Shown piece by piece: positions 35,601 to 43,044 of a DNA stretch of 64,000 bases (within the stretch, counting starts at the first letter, position 1; every line of letters begins with the position of its first letter). The DNA comes from Streptomyces sp. NBC_01716. Lineage in GTDB: Bacteria; Actinomycetota; Actinomycetes; Streptomycetales; Streptomycetaceae. The DNA lies in NCBI RefSeq assembly GCF_036248275.1, contig NZ_CP109181.1, positions 620,001 to 684,000 of the forward strand, in the 5' to 3' direction. The notes under the pieces are model-generated. The model was not told the DNA's origin. It made no database searches and saw only the letters and a program-made list of their open reading frames with translations. Made by a program: the position numbers and the translations under genes.

Positions 35601-38600
35601 GGTACCGGTGGCGAAGATCGACGGGGCGGTCACGGACGCGCCCAGCTCACGGCCGAGTTGTACGGCGGCGAAGGTGACGTTCGCCGAATCGCCGCCCAGG
35701 TCGAAGAAGTTGGCGTGCACGTCGAAGCCCGGGAGGTCCAGCGTGGCCGCGAACACGCCCGCGATCGACTCCGCCAGCGCCTCTACCGTCACCGTCACGG
35801 TCGCCGCCGAGTCCGAGTGCGCGTCCGAGTGCGCCGCCGACCGCGCCGGCGTCGGCGTCGGGTCCGGCTCGGAGTCCGAGCGGATGACGGTGTCCCTCGT
35901 CGGCGGTGGCAGCTCGCCGCGCGCGACCTTGCCGTTGTCGGTCAACGGGAGGGCGTCGAGGGCGACATAGGCGTCGGGCACCATGTAGCGGGGCAGGGAG
36001 CCGCCCACGAACGCGTCGAGCTGAGCCTTGGTCGGCGTACCGTCGCCCACCAGGTAGGCGGTGAGCCTCGGTTCGCCGCGTCCCTCGAACCGCGCCGCGA
36101 CGACCACGGCGGCGGTGATGCCATCGAACGTCTCCAGCACCCGCTCGATCTCCGCGGGCTCGATGCGATTGCCGCGCACCTTCACCTGCGCGTCGCCGCG
36201 CCCGAGCCACTCGATCGCGCCGTCCGCGTGCTGACGTACCTCGTCACCGGTCCGGTAGAGCCGTACACCGGTCACCGGGTGGACGACGAAGACGGACTCC
36301 GTCAGATCCGGCCGACCGGTGTAACCGCGGGCGAGTCCGCTGCCGGAGAGGTACAGCTCGCCGGTCGCTCCGGTCTCGCACTGCTCCAACTCCCCGTCCA
36401 AGACGTGGAGTTCCATGTTCGGCAGGGGTTCGCCCAGCGGCAGGAAGGAGCCCACCGAGGTGACCTCGTGGCACGAGGCCCAGATCGTCGCCTCGGTCGG
36501 GCCGTACAAGTTCCACAGGGCGCTGGCCGGTTCGTGCAGTCGCTCGGCGGTGGCGGGCGGCAGGGCCTCGCCGCCCGAGAGCACGGTGAGCTCCGCGTGC
36601 GGTGTCCAGCCGGTGCCGAGCAGCAGGCGCCACAGACTCGGCGTCGCCTGAGCGACCGTCACATCCGTGGTGAGTTCGGCCAGTTGGGTCGGATCGGCCG
36701 CTGTCTCACGGGAGGCCAGGACCACCGTCGCGCCGACCGTCAGCCCGAGGAACAGCTCCAGCAGGGAGATGTCGAAGGCCACGGTGGTGTGTGCGAGCAC
36801 GGTGTCGTCGGACGAGACGCCGAGGCGTTCACCGATCCCGGTGAGGAAGTTGGCCAGCGCCCCGTGCTCGACCTCCACGCCCTTCGGGTCGCCGGTCGAC
36901 CCGCTGGTGAAGAGGAGGTAGGCCAGGTCGGAGGCGATGACCTGGGGCGGCACCGCCTGCGCGGAGCCGTCCGGGCCCGGCACGCTACGCGCGTCACCGA
37001 GCGACATGCCGAGGTCATGCGTACGGGCGTCGGTGAGTATCAGGTCGCACCGCGACACCTCCACGTACCGCCGCAGCCGCTCCACGGGGTATCCCGGGTC
37101 CAGGGGCAGGAAGGCCGCCCCGGCCCGCAGGATTCCGAGCATGGCGGGGAGCAGCGGGAGATCCCGCTCCATCAGTACGCCGACCACCGACCCGGACTCG
37201 ATGCCCTGGTCGTGCAGGCGGGCGGCGACGGCGTCCGCCCAGGCGTCCAGGCCCGCGTAGTCCAGGGTGCGGGAGCCACTGCGGACAGCGGTCGCTCTCG
37301 GCCGGTCGGCGACGGTGGCCGCGATCAGGTCCAGTACGGTCCCGGCCGCCACTGGGGCCTCGGGCCGTACCGCCGCCGGCGCCTCGGGCCGTACCGCGGG
37401 CTGCGCCTCCGGCTGTGCCGCGGGCTCGGGGTGCGGCTCATCGCCGTGGAGCAGCGCCGTCAGGACCAGGTCCTCGACCCGCTCGGTGAACTCCAGCGCC
37501 TCGTCCTCCCCCATCGCCGTCTCGCGTACGAAGACGGTGGGCGGGCCGTCCCGCAGGCACAGCAGCGCGATCTCGGTGTGCGGTTCGGCGGACGCCTCCT
37601 CCCCCGCGTCGCGGTCCAGCACCATGACGCGGGTGAAGCTCGGCTCGTCGGAGCCGAGCGGGCGGCCGGCCAGGCCGAGCCGGAGTTCGAGGTCGCTGGC
37701 GTAGCCCTGACGGGCCGCCGCCTCGTCCAGCTTGTCCTGAAGGGACCGGGAGGTGTCGCCGTCGAACCGTACGGGGAACCGCGCGGCGGCGATGCCATGG
37801 GTCTGCTCCGCGAGGACCCGCGCGGACGCCGGTGACCAGGCGAAGTCGAAGGTCGGCTCGCCGGTGCGCTCGGCCACGGCGGTGAGGAAGGCGCGGACGA
37901 CGGCGACCGCCTCCTCCCGCGAGCCGGGGGTGAGCGCCAGCTCGTAACGGCCGTAGTGAGCCCCGGCCGCGGAGAAGTCGTCGGCGGCGAGCGGGGCGGG
38001 GCGCAGCTCCTCCAGCCGTGCGCGCCACCAGGGTTCGTGTGTCCGCAGCGCCTTCTGGGCGGCGGCGATGTCCGCCAGCCGCTCGGCCGGGACGGCGGGC
38101 AGCGGCGAGCCCGGGGCGATGCCGAGCCGTTGCGCGGCTGCCTGGCCGCTCAGCGCGCTCCCGTCGACGGCGGTGCAGTCGCTCAGTACGAGGTCGGCGT
38201 CCGGGGCCGCCAGGGTGATGGCCGACGTGGTCACCGACAGCACGGTGGTCTCGGTACGGGGATCCTCGCGCGGGATCAGTCTGACCTGCCGGGTGAAGAC
38301 CGCGCCCTGCTCGGTGACAAGGGTCGGTACCCCGAGCGGGTTCGGGAAGGAGCCGTAGTCCAGGGCCTTGGAGAGCCGGACGGCCTCGACGGCGGAGACT
38401 CCGGCGTGGATGAGTCCGCCGGACGCCATCCGGGCGGACCGCCGGTAGAACCGCCGCTCGCGGTCGCTCGTGTCGACCGGCTCGGGCAGGGTTCGCGCCA
38501 CCAGGTGCGGTACGAGACCGGCGAAGAGCTCGATGCCCACCTCGGCCGTCTCGTAGGTCAGCGACAGGGCGGTGGAGTGGTCACGTACGGGGAACCAGCG

Positions 38601-39008
38601 CTCCAGGAGCACACCTCCGGCGTCCACGGCCTCGGTCATCAGGTGCCAGGTCGCCGCGTGCCGGGGCGCGCCCTCGTACAGCGCCCAGGCGGGGACGTGG
38701 CTGCCGGAGTAGCGGGGCAGCGGCCCGTCGTGGAAGTTGATCGCGGCCGTGGTCGGCAGGCCGAGGATCTCGGCGGGCAGGATCCGGAAGTTGACCATGC
38801 TGAACAGGTAGTCGAACGGCTGCGCCGAGAGCGTCGCCGACAGGTCGCCGTGCGGGTCGAGCACGGGGATCCCGTGCTCACCGGCCCAGGCGGTCACGGC
38901 GGGGTCGTCGCTGAAGACTCCCTCGATCCGTACGTCCGCGTCGAGGAGTTGTGCGGCGCACTGGGTGAGGACCCGGGTGCCGCCGATGACGAAGCAGTTG
39001 GCCGGCAT
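29694..39008 (-). CDS. NRPS-PKS hybrid initiating the assembly line: formyltransferase-A(Gly)-PCP-KS-DH-ACP-KS-AT
   Basis: 3104 residues. Domains: formyl-THF-type formyltransferase (1-~300; NFHDGPLPRYSG with Asn91/His93); a degenerate condensation-like C lobe (~365-505); adenylation (~530-1035; TSGSTG near 701, YGPTE, catalytic Lys in DNGKVARGEL); PCP (~1070-1145; GGDS, Ser1108); KS (~1205-1640; Cys1381); DH (~1790-2060; HLVLGRPTLP, His1812, LLDGAF); ACP (~2080-2150; GLDSM, Ser2115); KS (~2215-2640; Cys2381); AT (~2735-3030; GHSLGE Ser2823, malonyl-type HAFH). Aligned by eye to GrsA, the A-domain pocket reads D-I-L-Q-L-G-L-I-W, the code known for glycine, so N-formylglycine is the predicted starter, as in oxazolomycin-type loading. 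The first extension module lacks AT and KR; the second is cut after the AT. ATG 39008 is 2 nt from the Rieske stop. Confidence 0.96.
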   Translation of the reverse strand: MPANCFVIGGTRVLTQCAAQLLDADVRIEGVFSDDPAVTAWAGEHGIPVLDPHGDLSATLSAQPFDYLFSMVNFRILPAEILGLPTTAAINFHDGPLPRYSGSHVPAWALYEGAPRHAATWHLMTEAVDAGGVLLERWFPVRDHSTALSLTYETAEVGIELFAGLVPHLVARTLPEPVDTSDRERRFYRRSARMASGGLIHAGVSAVEAVRLSKALDYGSFPNPLGVPTLVTEQGAVFTRQVRLIPREDPRTETTVLSVTTSAITLAAPDADLVLSDCTAVDGSALSGQAAAQRLGIAPGSPLPAVPAERLADIAAAQKALRTHEPWWRARLEELRPAPLAADDFSAAGAHYGRYELALTPGSREEAVAVVRAFLTAVAERTGEPTFDFAWSPASARVLAEQTHGIAAARFPVRFDGDTSRSLQDKLDEAAARQGYASDLELRLGLAGRPLGSDEPSFTRVMVLDRDAGEEASAEPHTEIALLCLRDGPPTVFVRETAMGEDEALEFTERVEDLVLTALLHGDEPHPEPAAQPEAQPAVRPEAPAAVRPEAPVAAGTVLDLIAATVADRPRATAVRSGSRTLDYAGLDAWADAVAARLHDQGIESGSVVGVLMERDLPLLPAMLGILRAGAAFLPLDPGYPVERLRRYVEVSRCDLILTDARTHDLGMSLGDARSVPGPDGSAQAVPPQVIASDLAYLLFTSGSTGDPKGVEVEHGALANFLTGIGERLGVSSDDTVLAHTTVAFDISLLELFLGLTVGATVVLASRETAADPTQLAELTTDVTVAQATPSLWRLLLGTGWTPHAELTVLSGGEALPPATAERLHEPASALWNLYGPTEATIWASCHEVTSVGSFLPLGEPLPNMELHVLDGELEQCETGATGELYLSGSGLARGYTGRPDLTESVFVVHPVTGVRLYRTGDEVRQHADGAIEWLGRGDAQVKVRGNRIEPAEIERVLETFDGITAAVVVAARFEGRGEPRLTAYLVGDGTPTKAQLDAFVGGSLPRYMVPDAYVALDALPLTDNGKVARGELPPPTRDTVIRSDSEPDPTPTPARSAAHSDAHSDSAATVTVTVEALAESIAGVFAATLDLPGFDVHANFFDLGGDSANVTFAAVQLGRELGASVTAPSIFATGTPVKLARLLGAEGVVRLLAPETEDTAAAEDPTRALAMATAKASAKPSADPEPAVTDADVSPPSPSAPSVSTPAESARPADDGALAVIGMACRFPGATTPDEFWQNLVGGVSGVRPAPDGKRGWAHLWSEAEADDVPMAWVDGVEYFDAARFGLTDREARRMDPLQRTLLSVTAEALESCGHDHTSLGAATGVFVGAIASDFPEIVARSVGYRDPHVATGTAAAMVANRLSHVFDWSGPSFVVDTACSSSLVALHQAAMHLRAGDVDAAVVGAANLVLTPTKTRSFARNGMLSPRGMCRTFDNDADGYVRGEGTGAVVLKRLSDAERDGDPVLAVIRGTAVNHTGGSAGFLTAPSRPAQEAVLRKALAGSGRTAADIGYIEAHGTGTQLGDLIELEALHAVLGEPAGRRPVAVGSVKTNIGHLEPAAGIAGLIKTILALQAGHIPPSLNFRTPNKSFDFDASPLFVADRLLPWGPGPRVAGISSFGFGGANAHAVIEAGPVGAPDGTDPGPRLLILSAGSDDALRILAHRLVLMLRSAYCPSLDELSEASRRRPVAAHRLACVADSVEQLEDKLRLFLAGVTDIRSLHVGVTAETGTTEAIGEGAGRETLAEAARAFVAGAALPAGRRRRAGVRFPTAPHAERYLWLEPAEQPNAPVRDGSSGRTESTWTEHPEAAEHLVLGRPTLPGAGYPGKVAELIGQDRFGLRDLTFRAAVEAPTTLTAERDNSTIAFRDGTGALVCTAELTGSEQATLDPAATTDGFTAVAVDAMYDAFERTGLGYGTGFRTVSMLSVAPGQAMGVLRGEVRTADAVDTRLLDGAFQIALAACGAQGLYVPFTIERLSVLGRIPDTARVYARRDRDTGPDSGLLTASLVVLDGDEPVLEARGVTWKRLSQAPSPESTGGDARNGHRTATPSSPTPPQATAPAPAHVSNGRRPVPAPGGPAAGGLDAALAQWVAAALELDVDELETDRPLQEQGLDSMLAVSLAQDIRAKLDVDIPVTLVLEVGTVDRLAAELRDEYGANSAPADADSPDTAAAPGAASEDESVEPAPPPEPVQAGGPAQVREAEPPVRPVGGDADPHDIAIIGFDGVFPNAANTDELWRVLLEGVDCLSEVPASRWDIDSYYGTEGKPGTVYLRRAGFVEGLTDFDAGFFRLSPAEAEWIDPQQRHLVQSAWRALEDAGLAGNTPRSTGVFVGASYQHYRDMVVGDVVQTAAGLGNHNAILANRVSYFLDLHGPSMTIDTLCSSSLVALHTAVRSIRDGECEQAIVAGVHLAMSPQYFQLGARLRSFSPSNALRPFDAGADGFVPGEGVVTVVVKSLGAALRDGDRVRGVVRGSAVNHGGRTSGLTVPSSGAQQEVVVAALGDAGVSVESIGLVEAHGTGTGLGDPIEVEGLSRAWRGVTGRSQFCAIGSLKGNVGHLEPAAGLAGLVKVLLAMERGVVPPSLHVVRPNDHIRFEESPFYLADRAVAWPRGGEPRRAAVSAFGMGGVNAHVILEEAPVREVRETSPQDSYVVRVSAADETALRALADSYAEALIDTSEDEVGDFAFTANTGRAAHRYGVAVRGADARELAAGLKDVATSRDALPRKGGKAQPAAFMFTGQGSQYAGMGRGLYGVEPVFRAALDECAGLLVGHVDVPLGELLFGEVGGRLDRTRYAQPAIVSVQVGLVRWLESVGVRPDVVVGHSLGELTAAWAAGVLDLRDLLELTALRGRLMESQPDDGTMAVVHADAEAVLAAVADHPGVEIAAFNARRSVTITGPADAVERFCQDSGLRTQKLTVSHAFHSAAMQGAVAPFVEAVAGRALSAPAIGFASTVTGGWHNAETASDPDYWGKAIREPVRFSQALTTLAEVGPAVVWEIGSHPQLTSLARTSWGETQPLWLSTLRRERTDQIQLHGAVANHYNHTRTDLDWAGLHQGKGRRTTTIPTYPFNRQDLAAPPVRRGSTEKSALSHPLFDRHYEHQSEGQ
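29797..30811 (-). repeat. AT-domain DNA repeat, copy 2 (partner 14631-15645)
   Basis: Second copy of the ~1-kb AT block, at a constant offset of 15,166 bp to copy 1, so no net length change. Both ATs therefore have the same predicted malonyl specificity. Confidence 0.85.
31010..31712 (-). repeat. KS DNA repeat, copy 3 (partners 22807-23520 and 15833-16348)
   Basis: Third copy of the KS C-terminal block. It is nearly identical to copy 2 from the GADGFVPGEG codons (end 31712) down to the NAHVI linker. The right boundary coincides with the one in copy 2. Confidence 0.82.
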
Positions 39009-39010
39009 GC

Positions 39011-40219
39011 TCACCCCGTGGCCTTTCCGGTCTCGGAGGTGTGCGCGCCGTTCCCGGCGTTCGCGGTGGTGTCGGGGCCCTGTGCCGTCTCGGCGAGGAC
39101 CCAGGAGTCGATCTGCGAGACGACCTCCTCGTCGAGCGAGAGCTGTCCGGGTGTCCAGAGCGGGTTCGACAGGCCGCGGTGCGTGCGCTCGCACATCTCC
39201 CAGTCCTCGTAGTTCGCCTTGTCCCACAGGGCGAACACCGCCTCGTGGGAGAAGTCGCTCTTGGCGGTCTCGGAGGGGTGGAAGAGCCAGAAGTGCCGGA
39301 CGAAACAGGTGCCGGGGCTCTCGGGCCAGACCCACTGCATCATCACGTAGTCGGCGGTGAACCCGAACAGCAGATTGGGCAGGATCGTGATCCAGTTGAT
39401 CTTCTGCCGGTCGGCTTCGGGGACCAGCTCCATCGGTGTGCGGGCGCTGCGTCCCGTCATGGAGACGGAGTTGTAGGCGTTCCGGATGCCCTGCCAGGCG
39501 CCGACGATGTCGCCCTTGAGGTCGTAGGTGCCCGCGTCGTCGAAGTCGGTGATGCGGTGCAGGTCCTTGTGGGCCGTGGGGAAGTGCAGGCTCTCGTTGA
39601 CGTTGTGCGCGACGAGCTTCCAGTTGGAGGCGACCGGGTAGTCCTTCGCCTCGACGCATTGCAGGTCGGCGAGTTCGTAGACGCGCGCGAACTCGCCGAA
39701 CTCGCCGAGTGAGGCGTCGAGATCGGGGGCGTCGTCGGACAGGGCGATGAAGACGACCCCGAACCGGATCTCGGTCCGCACGGGCAGCAGACCGTTCTTC
39801 TCCTTCTCGAAGAAGTGGTCGAAGTAGGTGCCGTTGAGGCTCTTGAGCTTGCCGTTCCGGTCGTACACCCAGCAGTGGTAGAGGCAGACCAGGCTCTGGC
39901 GCTTGCCGGTCGCCTCCTCCACGAGTTTGTAGCCCCGGTGCCGGCAGTAGTTGTGGTATGCCTGGATCCCGTCGTCCCCGTGGATGATCAGTACGGATCC
40001 GGTGCCGATGTTCAGCGTGGTGTAGGCGCCCTTGTCCTTCAGCCGGGAGACATGGTCCACCGGGAGCCAGCGCCGGCCGTAGATGCGGGACATCTCCCGG
40101 CGGTACTGCTCCTCGCCGGTGTAGAACCCGTGCGACCTGCCGATGCCGCCCGTCTCGAAGTACGGCCTGTCGTCGCCCTGGTCACTGATGAGATCGAACA
40201 TGCTGGACGCGCGCGTCAT
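39011..40219 (-). CDS. Rieske non-haem iron oxygenase (alpha subunit type)
   Basis: 402 residues. The N-terminal Rieske [2Fe-2S] domain shows C92-x-H94 in NYCRHRGYKL and C112-x-x-H115 in CLYHCW. The C-terminal catalytic domain has the mononuclear iron motif in NVNESLHFPTAHKDLH: His212 and His217, with Glu209 at the position of the bridging acid (Glu instead of the usual Asp, as in choline-monooxygenase-type members). It needs an electron-transfer partner, not seen in the window. Probable role: oxidative tailoring such as hydroxylation, N-oxygenation or oxidative cyclisation of the polyketide; which of these cannot be told. It lies 2 nt upstream of the NRPS-PKS gene and so is in its transcript. 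Confidence 0.93.
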   Translation of the reverse strand: MTRASSMFDLISDQGDDRPYFETGGIGRSHGFYTGEEQYRREMSRIYGRRWLPVDHVSRLKDKGAYTTLNIGTGSVLIIHGDDGIQAYHNYCRHRGYKLVEEATGKRQSLVCLYHCWVYDRNGKLKSLNGTYFDHFFEKEKNGLLPVRTEIRFGVVFIALSDDAPDLDASLGEFGEFARVYELADLQCVEAKDYPVASNWKLVAHNVNESLHFPTAHKDLHRITDFDDAGTYDLKGDIVGAWQGIRNAYNSVSMTGRSARTPMELVPEADRQKINWITILPNLLFGFTADYVMMQWVWPESPGTCFVRHFWLFHPSETAKSDFSHEAVFALWDKANYEDWEMCERTHRGLSNPLWTPGQLSLDEEVVSQIDSWVLAETAQGPDTTANAGNGAHTSETGKATG

Positions 40220-40278
40220 CTGCTGGTCTCCCTCAGAGGGTCAAGCGCATGGAATGCCGTGCGGGAACACCCATAACG

Positions 40279-40311
40279 CCGGGGCCCGCGGAAAGCCGCG
40301 GCGGACCCCGG
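40279..40311. terminator. Strong hairpin between the FAD oxidoreductase and Rieske genes
   Basis: CCGGGGCCCGCGG (40279-40291), loop AAAG, then CCGCGGCGGACCCCGG (40296-40311): a long GC stem with a small internal bulge, in a 282-nt intergenic gap. It could terminate or attenuate the FAD-gene transcript, implying that the Rieske-PKS operon has its own promoter between here and 40219. Confidence 0.55.
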
Positions 40312-40501
40312 CAACGGTGGTTACCGCATGACGAGTGATTACGGGGAAGCCGGGCCGGGTCGGCGCGGGTGAGGCGCGAGGGCTGCCCGGCCGACGGGCT
40401 GGAGCTGACGAAGCATCAGGGACGGGCGGCACGCCCGGCACAGGCCGGTCGGCCTGGTGAGCCCCTGGCCGGGGCTGGTGCGGCCGGCCCCCGTCGGCCC
40501 G

Positions 40502-41743
40502 TCATCCGGCCGGGTCGTAGATCCGCTTCTCCTCCGGCACGCCCGCGGCGTCGTAGAGACGTTCGAGGGCGTCCGGCGCGTAGACCTCGTAGTCCGGTAC
40601 GACTCCGCCGATGAGGCCGAGCATCTTGTTGGTCCACTCCTGGCTGGCGCTCATCGCGGACATCGTCGCCTCGAAGAACGGCGGCAGTTCGGTGAGTTCG
40701 CCGAGCGTCGTCGTGAAGTCGTAGACGCCCGCGCTCTCCTCGTCGCGCAGCTTGTTGTACTCGGCCAGCGCCTCTTCCATCGGCCGCTCGCCGGCCAGGC
40801 CCTGGTGGACGCGCTCGGCGAGGAGTTCACCGTGTGCGAAGGCGTCGGTGATGCCCCAGCCGGTGTAGGGGTCCTTGTGGTAGCCGGCATCGCCGACCAG
40901 TGCCCAGCCGGGGCCGTGGGCGCGGCGGTAGTAGTTGTCCGGGTAGCGCATGGGCTTGAAGGGCTCCTCGCGCCTGCCCTGCTCGCGCAGCTGCGCGCCC
41001 ATCTCCGGCGATACGTCGTCGAACACGGCCTGGAAGCCGGTCTCGACGTCCTTGCGGAACTCCTTGAGGTGGCGCTTGGTGCAGATGACGGCGAGCATGC
41101 TCACGTCGTCGTTCGTCGGCCAGGTGCCGAACCACTTCTCGTTGAAGCCGGTCTTGTGGTGCAGGCCCCAGTCGAGACCGGTGTAGTACGAGTAGTAGAT
41201 GAAGCCGGCGGCGGGGCGCACGTTGTAGAGCTCCGCGCCGACCTTCTTGGCGACCGTGGAGTGGAAGCCGTCGGCGCCGATGACGACGGTGGCGCGGAAC
41301 TCCCGCTCCTGGCCGTCCCCTTCGCGTCCTCGGATGCCCGTCACGCGGCCGTCGGTGAAGACCAGGTCGGAGACGGTGAACCCTTCGATCACCTCGGCGC
41401 CGGCGCGGCGGGAGGCATTGATGAGGATCTCGTCCAGCACGGTGCGGCGCGGGCAGTAGACGGCGTCGATGCCGTCCACCGGGTCGGCGAAACCGTTGAG
41501 TTCTATGCCCCGGTAGGAGTAGTTCATCTTCCGGAGCGCCGGGGTCTTGGCCCCGATGATCTCGTCGAGCAGACCCCATCCCTGGAGCTTGAGCAGTCCG
41601 GCCTGGTGGATGTAGTGCGTCGAGACGGCGTCGCTGGGGAACGAGGCCCGGTCCACCACAAGAACCCGGTGCCCCTCTCGTGCCAGCAGCATCGCCACCG
41701 GTGACCCGGCGCAGCGTCCACCCACAACGATCACGTCGTACAT
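40502..41743 (-). CDS. FAD-dependent oxidoreductase/monooxygenase (geranylgeranyl-reductase/aromatic-hydroxylase superfamily)
   Basis: 413 residues. The N-terminal Rossmann loop is YDVIVVGGRCAGSPVAMLLA, followed by LVVDRASFPSD, and the second FAD motif is ALVGDAGYHKDPYTGWGITD (~residues 270-290). The internal VIGADGFHSTVAKKVG is the DG motif of this class. No W-x-W-x-I-P motif is present, so it is not a flavin halogenase. ATG 41743 is chosen because GGGGGA lies 6 nt upstream. It is the most upstream minus-strand gene of the cluster. Likely a tailoring hydroxylase, epoxidase or dehydrogenase; substrate unknown. Confidence 0.88.
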   Translation of the reverse strand: MYDVIVVGGRCAGSPVAMLLAREGHRVLVVDRASFPSDAVSTHYIHQAGLLKLQGWGLLDEIIGAKTPALRKMNYSYRGIELNGFADPVDGIDAVYCPRRTVLDEILINASRRAGAEVIEGFTVSDLVFTDGRVTGIRGREGDGQEREFRATVVIGADGFHSTVAKKVGAELYNVRPAAGFIYYSYYTGLDWGLHHKTGFNEKWFGTWPTNDDVSMLAVICTKRHLKEFRKDVETGFQAVFDDVSPEMGAQLREQGRREEPFKPMRYPDNYYRRAHGPGWALVGDAGYHKDPYTGWGITDAFAHGELLAERVHQGLAGERPMEEALAEYNKLRDEESAGVYDFTTTLGELTELPPFFEATMSAMSASQEWTNKMLGLIGGVVPDYEVYAPDALERLYDAAGVPEEKRIYDPAG

Positions 41744-41809
41744 ACGATCCCCCGTCAATTTGGTTTGAGGAACTGACGCACCGCTGTAAGCGGCGGGAGC
41801 ACGACCCGG

Positions 41810-41839
41810 AGGCTATGAAAATCGACAGATGAAGGTCAA
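41810..41839 (-). promoter_or_regulatory. Candidate sigma70-like promoter of the FAD gene / cluster
   Basis: On the minus strand TTGACC (41834-41839) and TAGCCT (41810-41815) are separated by 18 nt, close to the Streptomyces vegetative consensus. Transcription would begin near 41803, leaving a ~60-nt leader before ATG 41743 that includes a small CCGCtgtaaGCGG hairpin (41781-41793). Confidence 0.35.
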
Positions 41840-43034
41840 GTACGAGTAATAGCGAGGCAATGCGATGGCATCGATATCTCGCCACTTGAATGATCCATTC
41901 CGCCCAACTCCCGTACCGAGTGACCCACTTTGGGACCTGATGACGGGTCAGCAATGTGGCCTGCGTCACAATCCAACAGGGGTCTGAATCCAGCCAGCCA
42001 TGGCGAGAAATTCAGCCCTTCTGGCAAAGCGAAGTTTTTTCGTTCTGAACTAAATAATGACGCGACGGTTGCGCCGCGCCGGATAATTCACCGCGCCGTA
42101 GGTTTATTTGAGCCCGACCACATGAACGCCGAGGCCACAGCCGCCTACCACCCCCCGTCACACGCCGTCAGCGAGCGCTCACCGCCGCTCGACGGGGGCG
42201 GCACAGGGGCTGCGCGGACGAAAGTTTCGGCGGCTCCCGTCCGGAACCGATCGGTCACAATCGCAAATCGGGAGCCTTCGGCGCGATGATCGGGAGCGGA
42301 GGGTCCGCCGGGCACCTCGTCGGGCTGGAACGGGGCGACGGGCCGCAGCCGTCGGAGTTCATGGTCGCGGCGGACAGATGCGGGTCATGGACGAGCCGGC
42401 CGGCGACACCAAACAGGCGATGGGCACCGACCGGTTCGCCGTCGGCACGAGGCACACCCCCGTAACCCTTCGCAAGAGCGCGTCTCCGGACGTATTCGGG
42501 CCTCGAAACGACGGTTCCCGGGATGCGGAGTCAAAGATTCGGCCATCTCGGATGCCCGGGAAATTCACCGGAAAGCCACGCACATTCCGCAGTCGCGGAA
42601 GCCGTACCGTACGCCGCAGAAGCCCCAACAGACTCAGTACACAACAGCTTTACCGGGCGGCGAAGCGAGCGGGAAACCAGGCGTGTTCGCGATATGACCT
42701 GTCGTAACCTTTCGCAAAGAGACTGCAAACAGGCTCAAACCCGCCGCCCGCCACGGGTGTTCTCCGCACGGGACGCAGAAGCCCGGGGGCGCGCACACGT
42801 TGCGCAGCAAAGGCGAAGCGCGGGGCGTGCGCCCGGCGCGGGGCCGGGAGCGCCCCCGCCGGCACGCAGAGCGATTCTCCGCCTGGGGACCGGAAGTCGG
42901 CCTTGTATCCGGAGCCGTAGCCGTCAACGATTCCACCGCGCAGCTTGACAGGTCCACGTCCAGCTACCGCCGGTACCGGACCTGCACGCACCGACCGCCC
43001 GCCCACCGGTGGGCCGTCCATCCCCCATGCCTAC
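41840..43034. other. Long gene-free stretch between the cluster and streptogrisin A
   Basis: No frame here has coding character. Around 41990-42120 composition drops to clearly AT-rich for this genome (runs such as GTTTTTTCG and AACTAAATAATG). An imperfect direct repeat, CGTAACCCTTCGCAA at 42461 and CGTAACCTTTCGCAA at 42703, lies upstream of the protease gene and may be regulatory. Otherwise I see nothing identifiable. Confidence 0.5.
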
Positions 43035-43044
43035 GGAGGATCTC

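Noticed and set aside
34278..37835. 1185-residue plus-strand frame over the A domain and PCP
   Set aside because: It is an antisense shadow in high-GC DNA; the minus strand carries the complete adenylation motifs.
39009..39659. Upstream extension of the NRPS-PKS frame to 39659
   Set aside because: The extra 217 codons lie antisense in frame to the Rieske gene and are Arg/Pro-rich. The formyltransferase domain begins cleanly at ATG 39008, 2 nt from the Rieske stop.
40502..41743. Flavin-dependent halogenase
   Set aside because: The FAD motifs fit the wider superfamily, but the halogenase W-x-W-x-I-P motif is absent.
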